A DNA stretch of 64,000 bases from Mycoplasma leachii PG50 (lineage in GTDB: Bacteria > Bacillota_I > Bacilli_A > Mycoplasmatales > Mycoplasmataceae). The notes below the pieces were generated by a model that worked only from the letters and a program-made list of their open reading frames with translations, was not told the DNA's origin and searched no databases. Positions 41,233 through 51,291 of this stretch are shown here, in pieces. Position 1 is the first letter of the stretch; every line of letters begins with the position of its first letter. The DNA lies in contig NC_014751.1 in NCBI RefSeq assembly GCF_000183365.1, positions 944,952-1,008,951 of the forward strand, written 5' to 3'. The translations under genes and the position numbers were made by a program.

Positions 41233-41883
41233 ATTTGCAAATAGTTTTTCTAAAACATCTTGATACATTTTTAGTGTAGCTATTTCTCTTTGTTTTGCAG
41301 TTAAATCATTTGAATGATCATTTAAATTATCTGAAACAGTTAAAATAGTTGCTGCTTTTTTATTAAAATGATTTGCTAAATAAAATAAAGCAAAACTTTC
41401 CATATCAACAACATCTAAATTATGTTCTTTTATATCTAATTTAGATAATCTGTAAAACACATCACTACAGTGAACATTTGCTTTTAAACCAATATTTAGA
41501 TCTAAACTAGGTTGATTAATTTGTCATCCTGTTTTATTTGGTTCAAAAATATTTACTTCACTAAAAGCATTTTTTGCTTCAATTACAGTTCCTATTTTAA
41601 TATCGTTATTATATGTTCCACAAGTTCCAACTCTAATAATAGTATTAACATTATGATCATTAAATAACTCATGAACATAAATAGCAATTGAAGGTTGACC
41701 CATTCCGCTTGTAGCAAAACTAACTTTATGATTTTTATAATAACCAGTGTAAACAAAAGCATTTCTGACTTCACTTACTAATTTATAATCAGTTAGTAAG
41801 TTTTCTGCTGCTCATTTAGTTCTTTTTGGATCTCCTGCAATTAGTGCAATATTAGCAATATCGGCATTTTTATCAATATGCAT
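41230..41883 (-). CDS. deoD: purine-nucleoside phosphorylase, DeoD type
   Basis: 217 residues starting MHIDKNADIANIALIAGDPKR. It splits purine (deoxy)nucleosides with phosphate into base and (deoxy)ribose-1-phosphate, part of nucleoside salvage. Visible are NHKVSFATSGMGQPSIAIYV, IRVGTCGTYN, VVDMESFALFYLA and the catalytic Asp in TVSDNLNDHS. It is a little shorter than the 230-240 of most DeoD. RBS AGGAG is 7 bases before ATG 41883. It has TGA Trp codons. Single gene. Confidence 0.93.
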
Positions 41884-41956
41884 ATTTTTTTCTCCTAACT
41901 AAAGTTTATTTATATCTATTTATAGATTACTAAAAACAAATAAGTTAATAAAAGTT

Positions 41957-41985
41957 TTAAACTAGTTTTTTTACTAGTTTTAATT
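41957..41985 (-). terminator. terminator of the unknown gene at 42086
   Basis: AAACTAGT (41959-41966) and ACTAGTTT (41973-41980) form a stem with A/T flanks. It lies downstream of the minus-strand gene. Confidence 0.6.
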
Positions 41986-42085
41986 ATTTTTTTAAATATT
42001 TTTAATTTTTAATCACTTTTTAAAATTTTTTTCTAATACTATAATGAAAGCAAAATAAGCTTTAATTATTTTATTAAGCTTTAAA

Positions 42086-43066
42086 TTATTTATTATATCT
42101 AGTTAAAAGAGTGTTAAAGACTAAATTATCATCTTCAGTTCTAATATAAATTTTTAAAAGATCAATTAAAGTTTTTGAACGAAAAATAATAAAAAAATAA
42201 TTTATAAGTAATTTTTTAAAAGTTTTTTCTAATAGATTAATAGAAAGGATAAATGAGTTATTCTCAAACACTTCTTTAATTGCATTAACTAAATGTATTT
42301 CATTTAAAGTTAAATTATATAAATGTCAGTTTAAGTCAGTTGTAAAGTTATTTTTAAAAATTTTAATTAGTTGTTGTTGTAAATCATTAATGTTATTAAT
42401 ATCTTCATATTCTAGTTCTAAAACTATTTGATGAGATCAATTTAATACAGTAAGTAAATAAGTTTTTTTATTCATTAAATCAATAAAAATTGGTTTGTTA
42501 TCAATTTTCAGTTGATCTTTTGGTATTTTATAAATTCTTTGGTTTTTATTAGTTATCACAAATTCAAATTTATCACTTATTATAAATACATCTTTGAATT
42601 TATATCTATTTAAATCTATTTGTTTATTTATAAAAAATCTATTAATAGAATCAATTCTTAAAATATCTGAAAAAATAGTTGGATTAGTTTTAATAATAAA
42701 ATCTTTATCAATATCAAAATTAGTATTCAATACTAATCTATGTCTATGTTTATGATCTAAAACTTTTTGTAAAAAATCAGTTTTAAATTGGTTTTGATTA
42801 ATAATATTAATAAAAAAACTATTTTTAGTTAAAAGGTTAATCTCTTTAGCTTGAAAATCTAAATAAATGTCAAAATTTAACATATAATAACCAACTAAAT
42901 TACCTTTAAAACAATAATACTTTAAGGCTCTATTTCAATTAGAAGAAGTATATAAACTATTTAGAATATAACTTGGAATTTGTTCAAAAATTTGTTCACC
43001 AATTAAATATTTATCATTTAGTTTATTTATTTGAATTAAAACTGAGTGCGTAGCGTAATAAAACAT
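42086..43066 (-). CDS. hypothetical protein divergent from the fructose operon
   Basis: 326 residues from ATG 43066 (RBS GAAAG). It starts MFYYATHSVLIQINKLNDKY, with VDxD-poor, Asn/Ile/Lys-rich sequence and no signal peptide or clear membrane helix; mixed alpha/beta patterns such as INKQIDLNRYKFKDVFIISD and KPIFIDLMNKKTYLL. I do not recognise a family. The gene shares its upstream region with fruR in the opposite direction, so it may be under the same regulator. TGA Trp codons are present. Confidence 0.75.
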
Positions 43067-43138
43067 ATATTTTCTTTCTATTAATAAATTTAACAAAAAA
43101 TAGTGTGGTTATTAAATTTTAATTAAATAAAGATTTTA

Positions 43139-43201
43139 TTTGGTGTTTTTTGGTGTAATTTGGATTTTTTTGGCTTATACTAAAAAATTAACGGTTATAA
43201 T
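43139..43201 (+). promoter_or_regulatory. fruR-fruK-fruA promoter with repeated TTTGG motifs
   Basis: TATAAT at 43196-43201 is 17 bases before the fruR start. Upstream, TTTGGTGT recurs as TTTGGTGT, TTTTGGTGT, TTTGGATT and TTTTTTGG between 43139 and 43173. Repeated short sites upstream of a DeoR-family gene suggest an operator, possibly for FruR itself. Confidence 0.45.
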
Positions 43202-43218
43202 AAACTTGAGGGATTCAT

Positions 43219-43917
43219 ATGATTAAAGAACAAAGATACAAAGAGATTTTAAAAAAATTAGAAATAAATGAATTGCTTTCTTTAGAGTTTCTATCAACTG
43301 ATTTAAATATTCCCTTAACTACTTTAAGAAGAGATCTTAAAGAACTAGAACAAAGACATAAAGTTATTAGAACACATGGAGGAGTACAACTTAATAAAAG
43401 TAATTTAATTGTTGAAGATTATTTAGATAATAAAATTAATTTAAATATTCAAGCTAAACAACAAATTGCTATTAAAGCTCTTAAAAAAATAAAACCTAAA
43501 ACTTGTATTTTTTTAGATTCAGGTTCAACAACTTATTATTTAGCAAAAATTTTAGATCCTAATTTAGATTTAAAAATTGTTACTAATTCAATTTTAAATG
43601 TTCAAGAATTAAGTAAAAATAATCATCAAAATATTTATTTATTAGGTGGAAAATATCAAGTTATTACTAGTTCTATTTTAGGTTATCAAGCAGTTAATGA
43701 TTTGAAAAACTATGCTTTTGATTTAAGTTTTATTGGCATTAATGCAGTTGATGATCAAAACAATATTTATACAACTAGTGATGATCATGCTCAACTAAAA
43801 ATTCAAGTAATTAAGAACTCAAATAAAAGCTATGGGTTAGTTGATCAATCTAAAAAACATTCTAAATCATTTTATAAATTTGCTACAAATTTAGAATTAG
43901 AGCTAATTGAAGATTAA
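43219..43917 (+). CDS. fruR: DeoR-family repressor of the fructose operon
   Basis: 232 residues. An N-terminal winged HTH (RYKEILKKLEINELLSLEFL, then STDLNIPLTTLRRDLKELEQ and THGGV) and a C-terminal sugar-phosphate sensor domain (CIFLDSGSTTYYLAKIL, GGKYQV, DLSFIGINAVD). The family responds to sugar phosphates, here probably fructose-1-phosphate. The gene has no internal TGA. Its TAA overlaps the fruK ATG (TAATGA), so the two are translationally coupled. Confidence 0.92.
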   Translation: MIKEQRYKEILKKLEINELLSLEFLSTDLNIPLTTLRRDLKELEQRHKVIRTHGGVQLNKSNLIVEDYLDNKINLNIQAKQQIAIKALKKIKPKTCIFLDSGSTTYYLAKILDPNLDLKIVTNSILNVQELSKNNHQNIYLLGGKYQVITSSILGYQAVNDLKNYAFDLSFIGINAVDDQNNIYTTSDDHAQLKIQVIKNSNKSYGLVDQSKKHSKSFYKFATNLELELIED

Positions 43918-44852
43918 TGATTTATACAATTACTTTAAACCCTGCTATTGATTGTGTAATTGAAACTAATGAAATAGATTTTAATAACACTAATTATTAT
44001 ACAAATAGTTATTCATTAATTGGTGGTAAGGGAATTAATGTAGCAATTATTTTAAATAATTTAAAAAATGATGTTATAAGTACAGGTTTTTTAGGTAAAA
44101 ATAATGCCAATCAATTTTTAGATAAATTTTTAAAATTGAATTTAAAAAATCATTTCTTTTTATACAATGGTATAACTAGAACTAATTTTAAGATTAAAAA
44201 TTTAAATACTTTTGATGAAATAGAGCTGAATGGTGTCGGTTGTGATCTTAAATCAAGTTATCTAAATAAGTTATTAAAATATCTTAAAGATAATTTAAAG
44301 GAAAATGATATTGTTATAGCTAGTGGAAGTGTTAATAAATCATTTAATGATAATGTTTATCAAATTATAGGTGATCTTGTTAATAAAAAACAAGCTTTAT
44401 TCATTTTAGATACCTCTAAAAAATATCTTTTAGAAGGTCTAAAAGCAAAACCTTTTTTAATTAAACCAAACATTAGTGAATTATTTTCAGTTTTTAATGA
44501 ACCTATTAGTTATGAATTTGATGAAATTTGTAAAAAAATAAAGCAACTACAAAATTTAGGTGCTAGAAATATTTTATTAAGTATGGCAAATAAAGGAAGC
44601 TATTATTTTTCAGAAAACAATGATATTTATAAAATAGGGGTTGGTCAAGGAAAACTAGTTAATTCAACTGGAGCTGGTGATTCAATGTTAGCTGGATTTG
44701 TTCACGGATTAAATCAACAATTAGATATTATAAAAACTTTAAAATATGCTGCTAGCTGCGGGTCAAGTACTGCTTTTAGTAAATGACTAGCAACAAAAAA
44801 AGAAATCAATAAACACTTAAAAGAAATTAAAGTTAAAAAAATAGAAAGGTAG
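43917..44852 (+). CDS. fruK: 1-phosphofructokinase
   Basis: 311 residues of the PfkB/ribokinase family. It phosphorylates fructose-1-phosphate to fructose-1,6-bisphosphate. N-terminal MIYTITLNPAIDCVIE, GGKGINVA, and the C-terminal PfkB signature NSTGAGDSMLAGFVHG with catalytic Asp are visible. It lies between its regulator and its transporter, the standard fructose operon. One TGA Trp codon lies near the C-terminus. Confidence 0.95.
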
Positions 44853-44854
44853 TT

Positions 44855-46891
44855 ATGCAAATAAAAGATTTATTTAATCAAAATACTTCTTTTTTTAAAC
44901 AAGAATTTAAAACAAAAACACAAATAATTGACTTTTTAGTTTCAAAATTGTTAGAACAAAAAATTATTAGTAAAAAAACTGCAGTTTTAAATGCAATTAA
45001 AACAAGAGAAAAATTAGAATCAACTGCTATTGGTGATGGTATTGCTATTCCACATGCATTAAATGAAGCAGTACTAAAACCAACAGTTTGCTTTATGAGT
45101 TTAAAAACTCCAATAAAATGAAATAATAATGATAACCAATTAGTTGATTTAGTTTTTATGATAGTAACAAATGATCAAAATGGCAATGATCATATGGATG
45201 CAATTGCAGATCTTTCATCTAAATTCTTAGATTCTAGTGTTTTAAATAAATTAAGAGAAATTGAAAGTTTTATAGAACTAGTAGAAATTTTTGATGATAA
45301 AAAAGAATTAAAAGAAGAACAAATTAATAAAAATGAATTTTTTGATGTTGTTGGAATAACTGCTTGTCCTACAGGAATTGCTCATACATATTTAGCTAGT
45401 GATAAGTTAACTGAATATGCAAAAAGTTTAAATCTAAGCATTAAGATTGAAACACAAGGAAGAAGAGGAATTGAAAATAAGTTAACTGAACAAGATATTA
45501 AAAATGCTAAAGTAATTATTTTAGCTCATGATAAAGCAATTGAAGGAATGTCTAGATTTAATAATTGTAAAGTTATTGACACAAGCACAAAAGATGCAAT
45601 TTACAATGGAAAAGAATTGATCTCTAACTTTGATAAACATCCTAAATTAAAAGAAATTAAAAATATTAAAGCTGATGATTCAACTATTGGGGAATTAAGT
45701 TTAAAAAAATTTAAAGACTTTAAGGGTAATTTGTTAGGTGGGGTTTCTAGAATGCTTCCTTTTGTTGTAGCTGGTGGAATTATTTTAGGAATTGGTTTTT
45801 TATTAGACTTTATTACTGGTAATGGTAATGCTAAAGGTGATTTTGGAACAGTTAACAAAGTTTCTGGTTGATTTGCAGCAGCTGGAAAAACTGCAATGAT
45901 GATGATGGTTCCAATACTTGGTGGTTATATTGCTTATGCAATTGTAGGACCACAAGGATTAATGCCTGGTGTTGTAGCTGGATTATTAGCAGATAACACA
46001 GGTGGTTTTGCATATGGAACTATAGGATCTTGATCTGGATTATGAAAAAGAATTTTACCAGAACACTTACCAACTAGTTCAGGATTTATTGGTGCTATGG
46101 TTGGTGGTTATTTAACTGCTTTTATTGTTTTTGGTCTAACTGTAGGAATGCAAAAATTTAAAAAACCATTTCATGGTGTAAGAGACATAGTGTTTATTCC
46201 AATTTTATCTTTATTAGGAATTTCTTTAACTATGTTTGTGTTAAATATACCACTTGGTTATTTATTATATGGAATTCAATTGGGATTAACTTATATGGCT
46301 AAAAATAATTTACTAATTATTTTAGGAGCTATTATAGGGTTAATGATGTGTGTTGATATGGGTGGTCCTATTAATAAGATTGCTTATGTTTTAGGAACAG
46401 CTTCAGTAGCAGGTTCATTTGGAAAAGAAGCTATATTTACAAATGTTATGGCTGCTTCAATGGCTGGAGGAATGATTCCACCTCTAGGTATTGCTTTATG
46501 TACAGTTTTATTTAAAAAAGTTTGAACTTCAAAAGAAAGAGATGCTGCAAAAGCAAATTGATTAATGGGATCATTTTTTATAAGTGAAGGAGCTATTCCA
46601 TTTATGATAACTGATCCAAAACATATCTCAGTTTCAGCTTTAAGTGGTGGATTTGCTACAGGTTTATTGGTTGGTGCATTTAAAATTACCCTACCAGCTC
46701 CACATGGAGGAATATTTATATTTCCTTTATTAAATTCAGAATTATTTACTAAACATAGTGTTGCTAAAGGTATGGGTATAGCTTTATTTATACTTGCTAT
46801 TTTAATAGGAACACTTGTAATGACATTAATATTAGGATTTTGAAAAAAAGTAGATATTTCTAAAGGATATTTACAAATAGTTGAAACTTAA
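44855..46891 (+). CDS. fruA: PTS fructose EIIABC
   Basis: 678 residues with three domains: EIIA (1-145, phospho-His in GIAIPHALNEAV near residue 66), EIIB (about 162-260, phospho-Cys in ITACPTGIAHTYLA), and EIIC (about 285-678; MCVDMGGPINKIAY, FISEGAIPFMITDP). It imports fructose and yields fructose-1-phosphate for FruK. It begins 3 bases after the fruK stop, with RBS GAAAGG. It is paralogous to the EIIBC at 29461, which lacks EIIA. Confidence 0.96.
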
Positions 46892-47568
46892 AAGATATTT
46901 AAAGCTATAAAAATATCTAGTCTAACTAAATTTAGATCAGTTTGATTATAATTAATATAACCAATTTAATATGTTATGTTATATCTGTTTTTATAAATTT
47001 TTATTGTTTTTTAGAAAACATAATTTATACTTTATCTTTTATAAATCAGCATATTTATGCTGATTTTTTATTTTTTTGTTATTTTTTGGTCATTCTTTTA
47101 AAAAAAAAATCTAAAACAATAGTGAAAACAGAAGGGAATGAATATAAAAGAATAAAGAATAAAAAGAATTTAATATTAATTGATTTTAAAATTAATTATT
47201 TTTTAGTGTTAAAACTAACTTCACATTAACTTTTATTATAGAAATTGTTAGTATCACAAATTAATTGTGTAGAACTATGACTTTATATAGACTTTGCTTA
47301 GTTAGTGTGCATAACAAACTTTGTTTAATGACTTTTTTAGGTTTTAAAAAATTAGATTTGTTAAATTTTGAACTTATAAGCTAATAGAAATAAAAAAAAT
47401 GAAATTACCTATGTGCACTAATCCATTTGATAATTTTTGCTACAAATTTCTTAAAAGTTATTATAAATTTTCCAAATTTATTTATTTTTAAAAAAAATTA
47501 AAAAAACTATTGCATATTTTAGAAATTTATTATAAAAAGAAATTAGAAAATTTGGAAAGGAGAACGAG
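46892..47568. other. 676-base stretch without a recognisable gene
   Basis: It holds one hairpin terminator (47044-47070), for fruA. An open frame of 95 codons (46942-47229) is very Ile/Phe/Tyr/Lys-rich and has no RBS, so I do not call it. A possible promoter, TTGCAT...TATAAA at 47511-47537, precedes the first sigma-like gene. Confidence 0.5.
47044..47070 (+). terminator. terminator downstream of fruA
   Basis: AAATCAGCATA, loop TTTA, TGCTGATTT, then TTTTA. Confidence 0.85.
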
Positions 47569-48144
47569 TTGAACAAATACTCAAATAAATACTTATTTGA
47601 ACTTAGTTTAGAACAAAGAACTAAATTATTTTCAGAACTATTAAATCCAATTAATGCTTCTATAAAAAAAGCAATTCTAGAATTTCATCCATTGCCATTA
47701 GAATATCAAGATTTATTATTTTATGCTTGATTAACTTTTCAAGAAATATTAAACAAAAGTAAAGCAAAAAAGTTTAATGGAGAATTGTTATTAAAAGTTT
47801 TAGAAGCTATTAAATAAAAGTGTATAGAGGTTTGTGTAAAAAATATTAAAAACTATTATAAAAATCTAAATTTTAGTATTGCAACTTGTAGTCTTAGTTA
47901 TAAAAAAACAAATAAAAGCACTATACTAAATAGCGAAAATAATTTAACAATACAAGAAATAGTAGACACATATTTTAAAAATTCAAATGAAAAATTGGCA
48001 AAACAAGTATTTGGAATGTATGAAAATATTTTTTCACAAAAAGAAATATGTGCAACACTTGATATATCAAAAAATAAATTTAATATAATCATAAAAAATA
48101 CAATACGTGATTTACAAAAGGCCATTACATTATCTCTTAAGTAA
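47569..48144 (+). pseudogene. sigma-70-like factor, copy 1, interrupted by one TAA
   Basis: TTG start at 47569, 7 bases after GGAAAGGAG. The frame runs to TAA 47815-47817 (82 residues), then stays open in the same frame to TAA 48142 for 108 more codons. The first part resembles sigma region 2 (LEYQDLLFYAWLTFQEIL); the second ends like region 4, a helix-turn-helix (KLAKQVFGMYENIFSQKEIC, then ATLDISKNKFNIIIKN). In copy 2 the residue at the TAA is Trp, encoded by TGA, so a single G-to-A change explains the stop. The two parts might also be used as separate polypeptides, but no RBS lies after the stop. Function inferred from pattern only. Confidence 0.6.
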
Positions 48145-48311
48145 ATTAACTCAATTAATTGTAAACAAAATACATAATTATAATAATAATTTAGATTTCG
48201 CTTTTGTTAGTTTGAATTTAATTCAAAATAGCTTTATTTCTTTAATAACTACTTAAAAAATCATTTTAGACAATATTAAAATATAATATTCATTTTTCAT
48301 CAGGAGTTAAT

Positions 48312-48898
48312 ATGGAACCTATTAAACATTTCCTAAATAAAGATTTATCTAAACTAAGTTTAGAAGAAAAGACAAATTTATTTGTTCTGTTATTACACCC
48401 TATTAATTTTGCTATAAAAAAAGTAATGTCTAAATTTCACTCATTACCCTTAGAACATTCTGATTTGCTAAGCTATGCATGAATAGCATTTGATAATCTT
48501 TTAAAAGTTTATCAGGTTAAAAAAATTAGAAAAAAGTTTGTTTGATCTGTTATTGATGCTGTTAGTTGAAAGTGTACTGATGTATGTACTAAATTATGAA
48601 TAATAGACATAAGATTTTAAATATGAGTGTTTCTACTTCTAGTATTAAAAGAGAAATTATTGAAAATATAAAAGATGAAAATTATCAAAATAATGGTATG
48701 CCAATACAAGAAATAGTAGACACATATTTTAAAAATTCAAATGAAAAATTGGCAAAACAAGTATTTGAAATGTATTTAAATAATTACTCTAACAAAGAGA
48801 TATGTATAAAACTTGATCTATCAAGAAACAAATTTAAAAAAATTTTGAAGACAACTATTGACGATTTAAGAAGTATTATTGAACCTTTACTTGATTAA
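48312..48898 (+). pseudogene. sigma-70-like factor, copy 2, with one frameshift
   Basis: ATG 48312 after CAGGAGTT. The N-terminal frame gives 102 residues with a region-2-like block (LPLEHSDLLSYAWIAFDNLL, KKFVWSVIDAVSWKCTDVC) and ends at TAA 48618. The C-terminal part, in another frame, begins at ATG 48596 and runs to 48898: SNEKLAKQVFEMYLNNYSNK, then EICIKLDLSRNKFKKILKT and DLRSIIE, very like sigma region 4. Aligning with copy 1 shows one base missing near 48590-48597. The overlap also allows two separate proteins by coupled translation. Small divergent sigma factors such as MG428 of M. genitalium are known in mycoplasmas. Confidence 0.62.
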
Positions 48899-49246
48899 TT
48901 AAAATTTTTATAAAAAATTAGTTATATCAATATTTTATCCATTATTTGTTTATTTTTTAGCAATTATTACTTCATACCAAATATCAGTTTTTCCTGATAT
49001 TTGGTTTTTTTGTATTGATTAAGCATTTTGAGAATTTCACCATAGGTGTTGGTTTCAAACAAGTCAGACTCTTGAAAGTAGAACAGATTTATTTCTTACG
49101 ACTCCTTTTTACTTTAATTTTATTAATTTTCTGCTAAATAATATTAGATTATTTGTCTTTTACAAAGTATATTGTTTTTTTCAAAAACCTATGGCAGTCT
49201 CAACCCTATAGAAATGCTAAAAATTAATTCTTTTTTATGTCATAAA
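48899..49246. other. intergenic stretch with a terminator and a possible minus-strand remnant
   Basis: A terminator (48975-49013) follows the second sigma-like gene. Between 49150 and 49220 the minus strand carries ACTGCCATAGGTTTTTGA, also found at 28340 in the RDD-like remnant. No complete gene is visible. Confidence 0.45.
48975..49013 (+). terminator. terminator of the sigma-like gene pair
   Basis: ACCAAATATCAG and CTGATATTTGGT form a 12-base stem followed by TTTTTTTG. Confidence 0.92.
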
Positions 49247-49270
49247 AAAGAATTGCTATAGCAATTCTTA
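49244..49270 (-). terminator. terminator of mnmG
   Basis: AAGAATTGCT/AGCAATTCTT hairpin overlapping the mnmG stop; the minus-strand product ends in TTTTTTA. Confidence 0.85.
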
Positions 49271-51157
49271 ATCATCGATACTTTCTAAAGGATATTGTTT
49301 TTTCAAATAAAATAATAACATTTGAATATCAGCGGGATTTACTCCAGTGATTCTTGAAGCTTGTCCAATATTTAAGGGTCTAATTTTTTCTAATTTATCT
49401 TTAGCTTCTGTTGCTAAATTATCAACTTTAGAATAGTTAATATTTAAAGGAATTTTTTTACGTTCTAGTTTAACCAATTTATCAACTAATTGACATTCTT
49501 TTTTAACATAACCTTCAAATCTAATTTCAATAACTATTGACTGCAATTGATTAGTTTTTAATCTTTGTAAACTTGGAATAAATTCAATTAACTCATTAAT
49601 ATCAACTGTTGGAATCTTAATAATCTCATAACCACTATATCCATGAGATAAATCAGCTTGTTTTTTATTTTTTAAATTGATTGCTAGTTGAGATTTTGGT
49701 GTAAATCTGATTTCTTTTAGTTCTTTGATAGCTTGCTCAATTTCTTTAACATAACTTAAGTATTCTTCTCATTCAGTATCGCTAATTAATCCTATCTCTT
49801 TTCCATATTGTTTTAATCTAGTCTCAGCATTATCATTTCTTAATAACAACCTATGTTCTGCTCTACTTGTTAGTAATCTATAAGGTTCTCAAACACCTTT
49901 ATTGATTAAATCATCGATCATAACACCAATATAAGCTTCATCTCTTCTTAAAATAATTGGGTCTAATCCATCTATTTTTCTAGAAGCATTAATACCAGCT
50001 ATTAACCCTTGTCCGGCAGCTTCTTCATATCCACTAGTTCCATTAATTTGTCCAGCAGTAAATAAATTTTTAACATCTTTTAATTCTAAACTAGGAGATA
50101 ATTGCATTGGATCTATACAATCATATTCAATTGCATAAGCTCAATGTTTTACTCTAACATTCTCAAATCCAGGAAGTGACTTTAGCATCAATTCTTGAAC
50201 TTCAATAGGCATTGAAGTTGAAAATCCTTGAACATATCAAGTGTCTCCATTTAAAGTTTCAGGTTCAATAAAAATTTGATGAGTATCTTTTTCTTTAAAT
50301 CTAACAACTTTATCTTCAAAACTAGGACAATATCTTGGTCCAATTGATTCCACAGTTCCTGAATACATTGCAGATTTTTCTAAATTATCTTGAATTATTT
50401 TTTTAGTCTCTAAAGTTGAATGAATTAAATAACAAGGTTGTTGTTGTTCTATTGGAGTATATGTGTTTGTTGAAAAACTAAAAGCTAGTTTCATATCAGT
50501 TCCTGGTTCAATAGTAGCTCTACTTAGATCAACTGAATCTCTATAAACTCTAGCTGGAGTTCCGGTCTTGAATCTCATTAATTTAATTCCTAAATCAATT
50601 AATGATTTGCTTATTCCTTTAGTTGTTTTTTCATTATTAGGTCCGGACTCGTATCTATCAACGCCTTTTAAAATTTCTGATTTTAAATATGTTCCTGTTG
50701 TAATAATTACCACTTTAGCATTTAGAGTAATTTGATCCTCTAAATATATTCCTGTAACATTTTTACTATCATCATAAACTAAACCAGTACATGCTTTTGT
50801 AATTAAATCTAAGTTTTCTTGTTTTTTAATTACATTTCTCATATATTTAGAATATTCTTCCTTATCTGATTGTACTCTTAATGCCCATACACCAGGTCCT
50901 CTTGAAGAATTAAGTAATTTAGTTTGTAAAGCAGTGGCATCAGCAGCTTTCCCCATTTCTCCACCAAGTGCATCAATTTCTCTAACTACTATTCCCTTAG
51001 CAGGACCACCAACACTAGGATTACATGGCATTGTTGCAATTTTATCTTCATACAAATTAATTAAAGCCGTTTTTTTATTTAGTCTAGCGCTAGCTAAAGC
51101 TGCTTCAACTCCTGCATGACCTCCACCAACAACAATTACATCATAATTACTTTTCAT
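49268..51157 (-). CDS. mnmG: tRNA uridine-34 modification enzyme MnmG (GidA)
   Basis: 629 residues. With MnmE it adds the carboxymethylaminomethyl group to the wobble uridine of several tRNAs, using FAD and a folate. Visible are the FAD-binding [20 protein letters not shown], the conserved [15 protein letters not shown] with catalytic Cys, and a C-terminal helical region ending [22 protein letters not shown] 51157 has AAAGGTGA 6 bases upstream; the GTG three codons before overlaps that site. TGA Trp codons occur throughout. Single gene with terminator. Confidence 0.96.
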
Positions 51158-51259
51158 ACCAATCACCTTTTAGTCTATTTATTAATATTATATCTACAAT
51201 TAGAATTTTAAGCATTTATATATTATTGCATAATTTATTATAACTTTACTAAATAAAAA

Positions 51260-51290
51260 TAAAAAAGTTCAACTTTTAATGTTGAACTAA
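51260..51290 (-). terminator. terminator of the symporter gene
   Basis: AGTTCAAC (51266-51273) and GTTGAACT (51281-51288); A run to the left gives the U tract on the minus strand. Confidence 0.85.
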
Positions 51291-51291
51291 T

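Noticed and set aside
46942..47229. 95-codon ORF downstream of fruA
   Set aside because: No RBS, extreme Ile/Phe/Lys bias, and a terminator inside it; looks like chance in AT-rich DNA.
47898..48125. Minus-strand ORF of 75 codons
   Set aside because: Antisense to the second half of sigma-like copy 1, whose sequence is conserved in copy 2.
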